Positions 39,501 to 54,500 of a stretch of DNA of 64,000 nucleotides are shown here, in pieces; position 1 is the stretch's first letter, and every line of letters begins with the position of its first letter. The position numbers and the translations under genes were made by a program. The stretch is from Cyanoderma ruficeps (taxonomy: Eukaryota > Chordata > Aves > Passeriformes > Timaliidae), in NCBI GenBank assembly GCA_008694505.1, contig VZDJ01000346.1, positions 10,341,244 to 10,405,243 of the forward strand, given 5' to 3'. Under the pieces are notes generated by a model, which saw nothing but the letters and a program-made list of their open reading frames with translations, was not told where the DNA came from and ran no database searches.

Positions 39501-42500
39501 TTAAAGGGGTATTTTTTTGCTAAATTTATAACTACTGTTGTTTTTTAGCAAGCATTCTAGTTCAAAAATAGGGGAGGGCAAAATGCAGAAAGTATATAGC
39601 TTAGGTGAGGGAAGAGGGTAAAAATGAAGGAACCTCACTTTAAAAATTATTTTTCAAGAAAGGAATAATTAAATAGTTTTTAACATGATAAAATCTGACC
39701 AGTGTCCAAGCCAGCTCTGCCGTTTCATTACAACATAAGATCTCTTGTACTTGAATTGTGAACTGCAGTTGTGGGCTGTAGAAAGCTTACAGAATATTTG
39801 CTCTTTTGTTTTGATCAGGTTAAAATTTGGAACTTGACCAAACGACAGTGTATCCGCACTATCCAAGCCCATGAAGGCTTTGTTCGAGGCATGTGTGCCC
39901 GTTTCTGTGGTACATCATTCTTCACTGTAAGTATTATGTGTCTCCTTAGCAGTGCAGCAGCACAGAGTACCTGTTCACCATCTGTTTTCCACTGAGAAAC
40001 TTGTTCTGTGCCACAGAATATATAAATATTGTATGAATATGCTTATTAAATGTGTGGGTGAACCCAGCAGTTCTATTTACCATGAAATTTTTTCTGATGC
40101 TGTGATATGGATATTGTTCAAGACCATCGAAAGGATAAATACCAGAAAATAGCCAACAGATGCTCATGTGATTAAAACTCAAGTAAAATAGTTTTTGTTA
40201 CAGTAGTAAATGGATTCTATTCATTGAAAGATGTAGCAGCATGTAAAAAAGTAACCATTTGCAAATACTATGGTTAAAAAGAATCTGATTAAGTTAAGAT
40301 CATTCCATGTGAATAAAGCTTTATTAATTCATTAAAACCACAACAGATTCAGTTGCATGTAAAGTGCTTGAAAACAGTGTGTCTTCCTGTTGGCATTAAA
40401 ACAGTTCTAAGATAACACAACAAGAAGAGCTGTTTTTGAAGACTGAAGTGTCCTGAGGTTGTGCTTTGTTTGAACTGATCATAGAAGAGCCATTTTCACT
40501 ACAGTATATTTATTTTTTCTAAGGTATATACCCGGTCACAGCGACAGTGGTTAGGATAATGGAAAAGTCACAGTAAAAAATCCTGAGTGACTCCAAGTTC
40601 ATTACTCCCTTTTTAACAATCCGTCTGCCTGAAAATTGAGAGAGGAAGAGAAGAAACAGTAGTAGTGCAGACAGGGAGGGGAAGATAAACTTGTAAAGCT
40701 AACATTTTTTAGGCCTGTTTACATGATCTAGGTCACTGCACAGCCATGCAAAAGCTTGTGCTGGCATTAGCGCAAGAGGTAGAACAAAATTTGGAACAGG
40801 CAGCCAGAGCAACTGAGGTGGAAAGTGCCTTTTAACTGATTACAGGCTCATCAAAGTGACTTCCAGAAGATAATTTGCTGTTTAGGGTGCCAGTTGATTA
40901 AAAATCACAAAATGTAGTCTTACAAAATAGCCATCATTCCAGCTCACCTTTTTCCTATTCAGCTATTTATTTTGGAAACTGGGAAAGCTTTGTGGATCAA
41001 GATAATTGAATAGGTGAAGGAAAGGTGGTGGTGGGAAAAAAAATGACAAGCTGGGAATCAGTGGCCTACTCTCAGAAGCCGCCAGATCCCCAGACAGTCT
41101 CTGAGCAGCAGCCACTGCGGAGCCAGCCCCCACGTCCTCTTTCTGCTCCCAGTACTGAGGCTTTTATTGCAAAGCATTGTTCTGTGGTATGGAATACTCC
41201 ATTGGCCAGTTCAGGACACCTGTCGTGCCTGTGTCCCCTCCAAGTCTGTTGCCCACCCCACACCTGTTTGCTGGTGGGTGAGGCTGGGATGATGGAGGCA
41301 GAGTGGGAGCAGGGGGAGGTGCCTCGGCACTGAGCAAGCGCAGCCGAGGCTTGGGTGCTCTATCAGTGCTGTTTCAGCCACAAGTCAAAAACACAGGGCC
41401 AGGTGGGCTGCTATGGAGAACATTCACTGCAGCCAGACCATGTACATGTTTTAACAACATATTATGGCCGGGAGAGCTAATCTGTAGTTTGGAGATACAA
41501 AATGAAACAGTTAACGGGCAGGAGGAAGCATTTGTGTATATCACAGTTTATTTTTTTTTTGAAAGATGCCTGTATTTAGTTGCAAAGCGCATCTAGCAAA
41601 ACAAAAGGGAAATTATTTACATAAAACTCTACATGATGTCTCCAATATTTCCAGGTTGGTGATGACAAAACTGTAAAGCAGTGGAAAATGGAGAGCCCAG
41701 AATATGGAGAAGAAGAAGAACCTATTCATACAATTCTTGGAAAGGTAGTAAATCTGAATTTTGACTTTCCTACATCATTTCTTTTGAGTTAAGTTTGAAT
41801 CATTTCTTATCTAGCTTTTGAAGGAGAGACAAATAGTTTGATATCACCTTTATCATAATGGGTTGTAATTTGATGGCATCAAATTTTATAATGGCACTTT
41901 TAAAGTGCCTTCATGTTTTTATTACACTTATTTTACAGGTAACCAGAAAGGACTCCTCAAATGCCACCAGAGACTGCTTAGCTCTGCCTGTACTAATTAT
42001 CTCTTTCCTGCAAACTGATCACATTTCTCTGTTGCCACTTCAGACATGTGTTGTCAGTGCTTAGTCTGCATTAAATAAGTTCCTTTTCGTGCCAATACCT
42101 CACACCCATTCAGTACAAAATACTAACTTTACATTATTGACAAAAGCAGTCTAAAATATATATATTTTGGCACTTTGAATTTATGATAAGCTTATGCTAG
42201 GAAAAACATTAAATGCTTTTTTCAAATAGATAGTTTGAAACTCTTTAGTTATTGCAATGTCTGTGGTATCCATTCAAGTCCCCAGTGAAAATACAGGTGC
42301 ACTCTTAAATTTTCATTTGCTTTAAAATGAGCCAGGATTTTGTAAATATGCCTTTAGTGCCAACTCCATTGTAAATTAACAAGAAATGCATACATGCACC
42401 TTAAATTAAAAAGAATGCTTGACTACTGGAAAGGGTACATCCAATAAGGTTGGTGAGTTAATTTTCAGTAATATAAATGAGAAAAATCATGTGAGACTCC

Positions 42501-45500
42501 ATATGGAGTTTGTTTGCAATGGTTTGTTGATTTTTTTCCTAACAGAACATACTTGAGTATTTATGCGTGCAATTGGGTTTTAAAATTTTTGCTTTTTTTT
42601 TTTCCCCCCTTAAAGACAGTGTATACAGGCATTGATCACCACTGGAAGGAACCTGTTTTCGCTACCTGTGGCCATCAGGTGGACATTTGGGACGAACAAA
42701 GGACAAGCCCCAAGTGTTCTCTGACTTGGGGTTTTGATAGCATAAGCAGTGTAAAATTCAATCCCATTGAGGTAATGCTTGTGTTATATATTGGAAATCA
42801 GTATTTTTCTTGAGCAGTGTGAGATCTAAACACTGTTTACATCATCTTGAATTTTTTTCTTCCAAATTTAGATTTTATGCTTTAATGGGATATATAGGGG
42901 TATGTATACATAGATTTTGATGGTTATATTATTTTGGAATGTAGTACCATATAATTTTATCATTTTTTGTCTCTGTTAGTGTGGGGGAGGAGAAATAAAA
43001 GCAGGGCAGTCTTCATTTTGCCCACAAGGTACCTGGTACCTCAGTCATACAGTGTAGCAATTAAGTGGCTGTGGAGCTGCCAGTTCATCTGTTCCAGTAT
43101 TCTGCTACCTGTGACTGAGACTTCTCAGACTCTTCACGGCAAAACAATTGCATTTGATCTTTTACAGCACTTCCTGTTATGCCCCTTGACTGGGCTATGC
43201 TCATAGAAAACGTGTTAATGAGGAATTGCCTGTTAGTTTTAAAGTAGAAGGCACTGCATGGATTCTGAATCTTAGAGGGAAACCTGTTTAAAATGTTTGT
43301 GCTGGGTAATCAGCTGCACAAAAAAATGATGAATGTATTTCCTTGACTGAAAGAGAAACTCAAGACCAGCTTTGTGAAGTAGCTTAGGTATCTGATGTAA
43401 GCTGTTAACCACACTCCAGAAGTATTTCAAAGACCGTACACACTGGTTTTGGGGGTTTTTTTTCAGACTTACCTTTTGGGAAGCTGTGCTTCTGACAGAA
43501 ATATTGTGCTATATGATATGAGAAAATCAACTCCATTAAAGAAGGTAATGTTTTTCTTTTTAAGATTAATTACTGGTGCTAATAATCATACTGAATATGT
43601 TAATAGCCTGTAACTGTTGGTGACAGTAGAGAACGGGAAACTCTGAATTCTGCGTTTGCTGAGTTTTCATTGTCTGAGTCTTCTGAGTTTGAATTAATGT
43701 TGGAATTTAAACGGTGCAGAGTTAGAAGGGCCTTTTTCTGCATTCAGACAAGCTGTCATGCTCATTCTGTTGTAATTCTTGATCAAGTGTCTGACCTGAC
43801 AGCAATTTCACAATAAGAACTTTATGTTCCTGTATTGCATTCTGTCTGTGTATGTGTGGTTTTATTTTTTTTTTTTCTTCTCTTCCTTGCCAGAAGGAAA
43901 CAAGGTAACTTCACCACTGGAGAGCCTTGCTCTGTATTTGAAAAGGTGTTTCTCCTTCGAAGGGATATAAGCTCTTCCCTATGCACCTACCATAAACATT
44001 CAGAAATCCTTTGCAGTGTAATCAAAATAGTATTTGTATGTGGAACGTACCAGTGATGTAAAGATTCCCTTTCAACAGAATGTTTGTGTTTATTTAGATA
44101 AGGAGCCAGTAATTCATACACACAAATCAAACCTCAAAACCCCAATCAAGTTCAGTAGTTCTGAGCCCCAGAACTATCTTAACAATATTCTTCTTGAAAT
44201 ACAATATCCTGGCTCGTGAATATGCACTCAGTGTTCTCCTGTGTTACATGCTGTCTGCAGTGTCATTGATCTGATACACACTAAAACATTAAAATGGTAT
44301 TTAGTTATAAAAAGGAATGTTGTTGGCATAACAATATTTCTTTCTCTCCCTGTGCCCCAACAATTTTTAGTGAAGTTTCACTTGGGCCACTGAGGCAGTG
44401 CTTATAAAAACTTGTCAGTGATGCCAGCTGAAGACCTTAATGTTGAAATGAACACAGCCAGTGCTGTAGAGCTGCAGTTACAAGGTCAAAAGGATGCAGC
44501 TTGATCCTTTGTGAACTAAGTTTGAATCTAACAGAATTTTATATATGTATACATGCTGAATATATGACTGTACATACATGTGCATATAGAATTATTATAG
44601 ACTGTGTGCACATGTTTGTGTGTGTGTATCTCCTGTAGGCAGTGTGCTGAGGTGCATTTTCTGCTGTAGGAATAAAACGCTGCTTAGTACTTCCTTTCTT
44701 CCATGGGCACAGTACTGGGCTTTCTCCTGGGACAGGGATAGTTCTGCTGTGGAGAGGACCTGAGATGTCTGTTTTTGCATTAAGAGCTAAGAGCTCTGGA
44801 ACTCCTATGAGAAGGGTTTTGCCTATTAGAGGGACCTTACTTATGTATGGGCACTGGTGTCCGGCACTGCTGCGTTCCTGGGATTTGATCAGCAAAGCAG
44901 TTGGAACTCAGTGGGAGTCCCTTCATTAATAGAAATAGGAGTACAGCTTCTCACATCATGAAGCATTAGCTCTGTTACCCATTTGTCCTGAATGTGGGTT
45001 TCAAAGCCTTAAGTTTTAAAAAGTGAGGGATGAGATAGTGAGATGCTTCCTAGGTTCAAAATAAGAACTAGTTAAAAAAAAACTGGGAAAGATGAATGAA
45101 AGCATTCTGTTGAAAGACAAGAGGAAAATGTTTTGGTAGGAGTTGGTACACTTTAAAACTAAAAGTCATTCAGGAAAGCTTAGGGTATATAAAGATAGAC
45201 TTTCGCATTTAAACAGCTGTCAGGAACTGTGTTTTCTATTGCTTATTTTACTCTTTAGGTGTTCATCTCAACCAAATACCTTGTAGGTGGTAAAGAAAGA
45301 CAAGTTAATTATTTTGGTAATGTTTCTGTGTTAAAGTAATCTCAACATTTCCAGGCTGACATTCTTTGTAAGCAACTCTTCACAGCTAAAACAATTAAAC
45401 CCAGAGAACCAAGTCTTCAGGGACTTCACAATTTTGACTTGTCTTAATGAGGACTTAAACTTACCTGTTTTATAAGAAGCTGTACAATAGATTAAAAATA

Positions 45501-48500
45501 GTGGTAAAAAAATGGCTCTGGTATGGGCTTAGATAGTTCTGAAAGGCCAACATTAATGTATTTACAGCAACTTAAATCACTTCCAGCCCAGGTTGCGTTA
45601 CACAGTTACTAAACCTAATGCTAGAACTATAGACACAATCTCATTTCTTAGGCACTATTTTAATTCCAAAAGCCACTGCTGAAATGAACTGAAGGCTTTT
45701 AAATTTCAGTGAAAAAATTGAGATTTGGAGCATGGCAGAACTCGGCTCCTTTTGAAAGAGCTGGGTTTTTTGGCAATGCTGAAATTATTTTGTAACACGA
45801 TTTAAAGTACTTATTATACATATGGTGAGTTAACACTGCATGCTCATTTTGCAGTGGCTGATAAGCTTGTACAGGAAGGAATAAAGAACAGTCCTTGATT
45901 ATTAACTTCCCAGATTTGTGCAAGATTTATAACTAGAACAATACTGAAATCTAAGCAATTTCTAGTTGTTACATTAGTGTAAACAGAGGACATTTCAGCG
46001 TTCGCCTTTTAAACTAGAGGTCACTTTAGGGATCTGATGGTTCCATTCAGTTCTGGTTACATGCAGTTCCTGAAAATAAGCGATGTTCTGCAGCACAGAC
46101 TATCTGAGCAAGATGGAGTCACCTAGGGAATGAGGATTTAGGGAGAACGAGAATTACAAGAATAGGCACACATTCATTGCAATCTTTTGGAGGGGTGTTC
46201 AGTAAAGTCATCACTATTAACTTACTTTGAGATTGTGTTTGTTACTGTAAGGGTTATAATTGTATAACTATATTCTGAAATATGTGTGTAAATTCATGGT
46301 GCTTGGTGTAGTAAGCCAAGAACAAAAATGGGGTTTGAGTACCATAGTGTTAAACACCCAAATTTCAGGATTTTTAAATAGGATTATAGCTGCCCTGGAG
46401 CATTGTAGAAAATCCTGTTTAAAGTCGTTCAGTTTGTTGATAAGTTCCTCTGTAACTCCACATCCACTTCGTGTCAGGCATACTGTGTAGTTCTTATATT
46501 CAAATAAATGGTTGGAAGTTCCTCTCAGACTCAGGAGCCAAAGCTGCTGTGTCTGGTGTGTCAGCTGGCTTCCTCCTTGCCTTGCCCCACAGGGGCCCAG
46601 CTGTCCTCCAAGATGGGCACATCAAACATACAGCTTGCTGTTGCCTCTTGTCTAGTCTGCAGTTAGCAAAGTAGAAGGGTTTTATTAGTCTGTTATCAGC
46701 TGCCTTTGTCCCACTTCAGGGCCAACTGGCCTCTTTGTTGGCAATATGTTTGCAAGCCTCCAGCAAATCTTACAAATGTGTGAGGAGTGATTCACTGCTG
46801 ATACAGTGATAGTGCTGAGTAGGTGACAACACAGTAACTTCTGTGTACATTGATGGCACTTACGAAAGAAATGGCAGCTGGCCAGGAGAATTTGTGAACT
46901 GGAATTTTATACATAAAATAATAAAGGGATAATAACTGGGATAACATAAAAATGTTACAATTGCTTTGCAAATCCTGGTTCACAGCTTCAATTATTGACT
47001 ATATCCCTTGAAATAACCATTTAATTAGGTGTGTCTATAGATTACTTAACTGAAGGTTCCTGTAAATAGGACAAAGGAATGAAATTTTTTGGAAGTTCCA
47101 GATTTACTTGTTGACCACTAACAGGCTGCCATGTTAAATGACCACTTAGAAGAATTTAATTCTAAGGTGATTTACAGAGGAAGATTTAATTGTTGTGTAG
47201 CCCAAAGCACTAGACATGTAACAAGGGACAGGAGGTTCTTGGATTTCACTTCTAACACTGAGGAAGAGGAGCTGAGGAAACATTCTGTTGTGTATCTGCC
47301 ACAATTCTGTATCTACAAAGTGCTTGTCTTCAGGGCTATGTAGGAAATTTTGAACTATAGTGAGTGTTTTACTGCCTTTAACAAGGTAGCAATGTGTAAA
47401 TATATTTCAGGTTATCTTGAACATGAGGACAAATACACTGTGTTGGAACCCTATGGAAGCTTTCATTTTTACTGCAGCAAATGAAGATTACAAGTAAGTG
47501 TAACCTTGCTTTTTGATAATCCTGGATGGGTTATGTTTTTCATCTGTATCTTGGTGATTTATGATCGTGCTAAAATAAATTTTTGAAAGACTATTCAAAC
47601 TTTAAATTTGAATTGCATAATAGAGAATTATAGGCATATGGATTTTAAGAAATATGAATAGAAATATGAATTGATAGTAGACTCCTCTTTCAGTACTTAG
47701 GGGGTAAAAAGTGGTGTAATGTAAAAGAAATGCAGCTGAACCAATGCAAGTGTAACTTGAAATGGGCCATGGAAAATAAGTACTATTGGTCCAGTTTGAG
47801 ACAATATGAGTGTGTTTTCTTGCCAGCTCTTGTGAAACTTGATGCATTGTACTGGTCAGCTATTTTGATGAGAGCATTTCTTAAAAAAAATAAACTAATC
47901 TTTTGTGAGACAGTTCTGAAGACTGCAATACTTATCCTTTCAATGTCTCAGAGCAGTTTTTTACTTTTGAACAATACTATTCATGTGAATAGCTAATCTG
48001 ATATTGAAAAAGCTGTCTCTTCAAAACTAGGCCATTGCAAATATGCTCCATATCCTTTTTTCCAGGAAGTCAGTGATCTAACAATAGATCACTGTTTTCT
48101 TCTAGAACATAGGAATTTTATCACTTATCTTAAGGCTGTTTTTCTAAGGAAATGGAATCTGTCTCAGACCTTGAATGTGGTGTTATATTCAATGTGCTGG
48201 TTTTTTGTGTTTGTTACGGTATGGTAAAACTATTAGGCTGCCTAATCTGTTTGTTTATAAGTTTGGGGGTTTTGTTTATGAATTTGCTTTTTGGCTTGGT
48301 TTGGGGTTTCTTTAATTTTCTTTTTCTTCCTCTTGCTAAATTAAAAACTATAGCTGTTGCTGTCAAAGACAACTGTCTTCTTGCAGTCTGAAGCATTTAG
48401 TATGCAAAGGCAGATGCACACATCAACAGTGCATATGCAAGTATTTGCTGATTATATGGAGTAGCAGTTTGGAATAGGATGCTGCATACTTTGTCCTGGG

Positions 48501-51500
48501 GAATTTAGAAGGGAAAAGCAATAATCACCATTATAGTATTCAGTAGGATGTATTTAATTTCAATTATGCATTCATCTGCAAAAAGGAAGGTGAGAAACCT
48601 GGTGAATTAATTTTTTTAACATAATAGTTCTACTAAATAGTGTATCTTCAGCGGGTTTCAATAAATGCATTGTTTCTAAAGGACATATGCTTATTTGATG
48701 ATCTACACAGTGATTATGCCTAGCTTCTTTATTCAAAGGGAGTAGAGGTAGGCTTTATCTGAGCTTTGAAGTCCTTAAGAGCAAGCCAGCTGTGGTCCAG
48801 CAGCTGGGTGTTTACTTTTAACATAATGCTGTTCTAGATAGTGTGCTCTGCTGAACTGGCATCTGCATGTGTAAGGACCAAGCTTTCCCTGCACTGGGAA
48901 GACTTGCTACACCAAGCTTTCCTTGCACTTGTCTGGCCTGAGATAATTAGGCAGTAACAAAATGTGCCAACCAAATGGAGCTTTACAGTCGACTCTGAAT
49001 TACTAGGAGTTCACAGTATGGGAATGTTCAGAAACCTTTCAGAACTGCTAGGCTTGCTGTAATGATTGAGAGATGCTTTTACAAGCTCAGGGCGCATACT
49101 TATGTTGGAAGATGGAGTAAAGGAGGCCAGAGTGATTCCTGGAGTCTGACCCATGAACAGATGGTGAAGGGAGTAGTGGAACCTATCTTGTCCTTTGATC
49201 GGGAGCAAGAAACCTGATCCAGTAACTAAATCCTCTGATTAACAGACTTCTTTCAAACCCTACACAATGCCGTTTCCTTTCTTTTCACATATTATGAGCT
49301 GTTTTAAGGAGTTCCCTTGGCAATATGGCTCTGTCCTTAAGTGTGGTTTATGTAAAATGTACTGTTTACTTAGGAGTTGTTATGATATTAAGCCACTGAT
49401 GTATTTATTTTAAAGCTTATATACCTTTGATATGCGCTTTCTTGAATCACCTGTGATGGTGCATATGGATCACGTGTCTGCTGTTCTTGATGTGGATTAT
49501 TCCCCCACTGGGAAAGAATTTGTGTCTGCCAGCTTTGATAAGTCCATCCGCATATTTCCTGTAGACAAAGGTCACAGCAGGTGAGTAGTTTTACACGTTT
49601 CTGTCTTGCTGTCATTCATTCCAGTGACTTCCTCCCAAATCCTCAAAATTACTAATTCATTCATTAACATCTTCATTGGGACATTTGCTTCCTGTCAGTG
49701 TAGAAATCTTATTCTATCAGTAGCTTTAAGGTGGCAGGCTGTGTAGTTGACTTAATTCTGGAGTATGGATCAAGAGTAGAACTACTTAACAAATAGCAGT
49801 ACTTCCACAATATGGAATTAAAATTAGAGTGGATTATCGTGCTTTTGTCATTTGTATTTTACCATGGTGAATCCCATTTGATTTCCCTGGCTGTGTATCT
49901 TTAATGTTTTTAGGTTGCTTTAGACTGTTTCTGTCTTAAACTTAAGTTTGCAGTGTATTTCAGCATTGTAGCATTTGGTTTCATAGGGATTGTATTCATC
50001 CTATGTGGATGATTGCTAAAGACATTATGTAAAATAGATTGCTGTATGAATTCCTGAGGATCAGTCTGGGACCCTTCTGTGATCTGTTTCAGTGCACTTA
50101 CTATCTTTTGTTCATATTTTGTTAGCTGGGTTTTGACTTGTAGTACAGTGCTTTGAATACAATTCACGTGGATTTTCTTTTTCATGTAAGGTTTCATAAG
50201 TCAGTATATTAAATATTTTGCTGGAGTTCAGATTGAATCTACTGTCTCCATTATTTTTTGTTTTTCTTTTAGTTTGATGAAAACTGAAGCAAGTTATCTG
50301 ATCTTTTTGGTATCATTTGATCTTCATAAACCTGCCTTCATTATTCTTTCCTGTCAGTTCTTCCTCCCTTTTCTTTATTCTTAACTTTATTTTACTTCTG
50401 CTTGTTTTCCTCTCTCCAGCCTTGTCCCCCCTAAGTCGAGTTCTAGGTGGTTTGAGAGTGAAAATGTTGAAATACTGGTTGGTGAAGGAGTATGTTTTTA
50501 TTATTGATTGATGACATTGTGCATGCTGTGTAACTGTTGGTGCTCCCGTGCTACGTTAGAGAGTGGGAGAGGCTATTTACATTCCCTCTATATCTAATCT
50601 GCAGATAGTTTTCACGTTCTTTTTGTCTTGCAATAAATAATATTTTAAATGTAATTAGGTGGTGCAGTTTCTTTGTTTGTTCTTTTTTTTCCTAACTTGC
50701 ATTATTAAACAATATGGTTAGCAGCTTCTTTGTATGAATTAATAATCTTTACAGAAGTGGTGATGCGTGAAGTTAACACACATCACTGAGAAGTTTGCAG
50801 ACCCCATAACGCAACAGTAAAAGGCTTTATTTCACATTTTAGCAGATTGTTGCCAAGGCCTGTGGAAGGGGTTTTTCTCTTTGTCCCCACTTTTTCCCCT
50901 TTTGTGTTGTAACCATAAATAGAGTGAGCAGATGCCTTACAAATGAAGAATTTTGCCTCGTGTAAGCTGATTCAAGTGTTCTGGTACACTTAAAATTCTT
51001 TAGAAGCTGGCCTTCTTTAGAATTGCACAATTCATATTAATCTCAGGGATGGAGAAAAGTCTCTAAATAGAAGATCTGATCCTACTTGGAAAACTGAGAG
51101 GGCAGTTAGGAATATCTGTAAATAGGGATCCTTACACTATTCTAGTTTTTACTTCTGACGTCCTGCCAATCTGAAAAACTCCTACCTTCAATTGCTTTCT
51201 ATTTTATTTTAAAATGAGAATTTAAATAATGAAATTGTTTAGCCCTAAGACATAATATCTATTATGAAGTTGATTAAATTTAGCAAATGCTTAGTAAACA
51301 GAACTGTATTTCTGTGCGAACTTTTAAATGACAGATCCAGGTTATTTGGCCATGTTTTCTGTTTCTCCTGTCCCTGGAAAATGATATTTAATACTTTGTG
51401 CTGACAGCCACAGGATAGGCAAAGGCTGCAAATTCAAAGTATGGAAAGGAAAAAGACTTAGTTCCCCAAAGGTGGGTGAGGAAAAGCTTTGTTACTGAGT

Positions 51501-54500
51501 CACATAGTAGAAGGGAAGTAAACATTCAAATTCTTGTGATCGTGCAGATGTGCACACCTGCCATCAAACAGTGAAAAGCTGATGTGAGTATTAATGTTTT
51601 CTGATGGAAGTTGTTCTTGTAGGGTATTGCTTGCTGGTGAATTAAAAGAGGCGATTAAGCTTGTTAAAGTTTATTTATTCTGATATATTGATTACTTTTC
51701 TTTTTCTCACAACCACTTCAGCTCAACCTCAGTCTAGTTTCTCCACAACACTTGAATAGATGTTGTTTTCATGTTTCTTTTACATTGTTACTTGGGTTTT
51801 CCTTGCAAAAATAACTGAGTGGAAGAAAGAGAATAAGCTGTAGTGCATGATTGATGCATCAAAGAGGTGGCTGTTGGTAGACAGTAAATAGGCCTTACTT
51901 TTTCCTTCTTTTCAGAATGCTAATAAATAGCTAAACTTACCAAGAAAGTGTACTTAATCCTTTATTTTTATAGCAGAAATAAAAGAATAAATTTGCTTGA
52001 TACAGACTTAATCAAAACTAGAGAAGGGTTTAACTTAAACATTGATTTGAATGTAGCATGTAAAAACATTTTTCAACAGCACTTGTTGAGCAGGAGTCTG
52101 ATCAACAGAAATTAAAAACTAAATGGAGTCCATTTTTGGGTAAAGAAGGGAAATCACAATGAAGAGTAGCAAATCCATTGCCATATCATAAATGGACAGC
52201 TGGGAGATGTTTCTTTGCTGTCTGCTGTCAGATTCTTTGGCACCTATTTTTCTGCATTCCCATTCTGTAATATTCTCAATGTAAAAGCATATTAATCAAA
52301 ATTATTTCAGGAACAGTATGCATTTCATACTGTATACCCTTAGCATGTTCTGCAAAAAGAGTTACTATTTAATTCCTTACTATAATTTCTGTGAAAGCAA
52401 CTTAAAAAGCATCTTATCCTGGGTGATCCTTTATCAGTCTATCACACTTTCTTTGTATCTCTATCTGTAGAAAGATAAGATCAGCACAGTGTTTAAAAAA
52501 GTCATATTTTTTTAAAAATCAACAGCAAGAAAATGTAAAAAAAATTTGCCTTGAACAGAATACTTTCTGCTGTATGAAAGGTAATGGTGAGAAACGTGAT
52601 GGTAGATAATTTAAAAATGTTATTCTTTGCTCCAGGGAGGTTTATCATACCAAACGAATGCAGCACGTCATCACTGTAAAATGGACTTCAGATAACAAAT
52701 ACATTCTGTGTGGCTCAGATGAGATGAATATTCGCCTGTGGAAAGCTAATGCTTCTGAAAAACTGGGAGTGGTAAGAGTTGCATTTTGCTTTTTGATATC
52801 ACAAGATGTTTGGAGAGTTTTGTTATTATTACAACCAGTTAGCCTCTTCAACTTTAAAAAACTTGTTTATGAAGGGAAGCTGTAAAATTATAGTTTGACA
52901 TTTGTGTTTAATTTGTAGATTGACGTGTAGTATAGCTCATTGCATTTAGTGCAGCTTACAATAATAATAATAAAATTACATGCCTCATTATTGCTACACA
53001 AGATGACTTTGGTCTTGTTTAATGTTAACAATAATCATCAGTTCTATCTAAACCAGATTTGAATTTTTTACCATGTGCTAATGGTTAGTATTCATCCTTT
53101 ACCACTGGGAAAAAAAAATAAATTCTGTTTAGCCATACTTGAGTAATTCTGTTGAGTAGAGTTACTACTTTAAAAGATTTTGACTGGCAGGTGATTTGTT
53201 CATGTTCATGCAGTTCATTTGTTAAAAAAAAGTATTTAAAAAAATCATGCTGTGGTACTGTAAAGTAGACTATTTGCACTGATGCATAGTTTGACACCGA
53301 GATTGTCGTTAACCTCTATAACTCAGGTGCCAAGTGGGCAAACTAGGCTGGTGTCTGAAGTCCACTTAATTCAATGACAGTCTGTTTGGTCAGGGTGTTC
53401 CTGGTGTGAACAATTTCCAGCCTCGTAAGATAAGTCTTTCAGTTATACTTGTCCAAATGTTTATGTACAGACAAAGCCCAGATGTTCCCTTTCAGTTACC
53501 AATTGCATAGATTCATCTGCACAGTTGTGTCAAAGTATTGAGTGACTTTGGAGAACGAATGTGGTACGCTTTCTGCTGGGAGCAATCCCTTTATGTAGCT
53601 TTACATTGTTATAGTGTTTTGGAAGTGCTTACATTGCTTTTCTGAGAGCATTGGCAGAGCTGTCAGATAACGTCTGGGGGAATTTTTGCTTGATTTTGTG
53701 ATAGGTTGTGGGGAGAGAAAGGGGAAGCTGTGATTCAGGGAAGAATGTGGTACAGCTGACATGCCGGATCTGTTGCTTACTGATATCTAGGACTGCTTGT
53801 GACTACCTGCAGCTCCATCAACTTGAAGTATCTGTAGGAGGGAAGTGAAAGCTGGGAGAGGTGGCAGGTGAAGGGCATGGAGGAGTTCTTAGGGCTACAC
53901 TTTCTTAGGAAACAGGATAATTCATGGACTGCTGTGCACTCTGAAGCACTGGATATGGAGTAGTACAGTTAAAATAACATATATACCTTTAGCCATGGCC
54001 CGCTATAGGTATTGGGAAGTCCTGTTAGTATTCCCAGTTTTTTTACAGAGCAGTAGATTAAAAAAACCCCACAGCTTTGTGGTCTCTGCAGTAATTGTGA
54101 TTACAAATGACTATTTAGGTTGAATTTTTTTTTTAAGGATACCTTTTTTTATTTATTCTTTTTTGTTTTTTCTTTTTTTTTTGGGGGGTCTATTTTTTCC
54201 CATTGATTATGGGGATTTTCTCATGTAATGCTTTGGTCAAACACTTAAATATCAGTTCCACAGTTGTTAATTTTGGGGATCCCACAAAGCTCATCAGAGA
54301 CTTTACTTTTGGATGTAATGTTCATGTTGAATTTGTTTAGATCATGCAGTGTTGGGTAGAAATAGTATCTGTTTTCCTTCTGTTACATCCATATGCTCAT
54401 GGCAACACCCTTTTCACCTGATTCTATGATAGTAACTGAAACTTTCTCCATTTACTCACTGTATTTTTAGCAAGAGATCATGATGTTTCTCTCTAAGATG

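Noticed and set aside
41025..41333. 102-codon frame in a GC-richer patch of DCAF13 intron 3
   Set aside because: No splice sites in phase with DCAF13 and no family resemblance.
43326..43396. Possible C/D-box snoRNA in DCAF13 intron 6 (ATGATGA with later CTGA)
   Set aside because: No complementary terminal stem is visible and no guide sequence could be recognised, so the boxes are likely chance.
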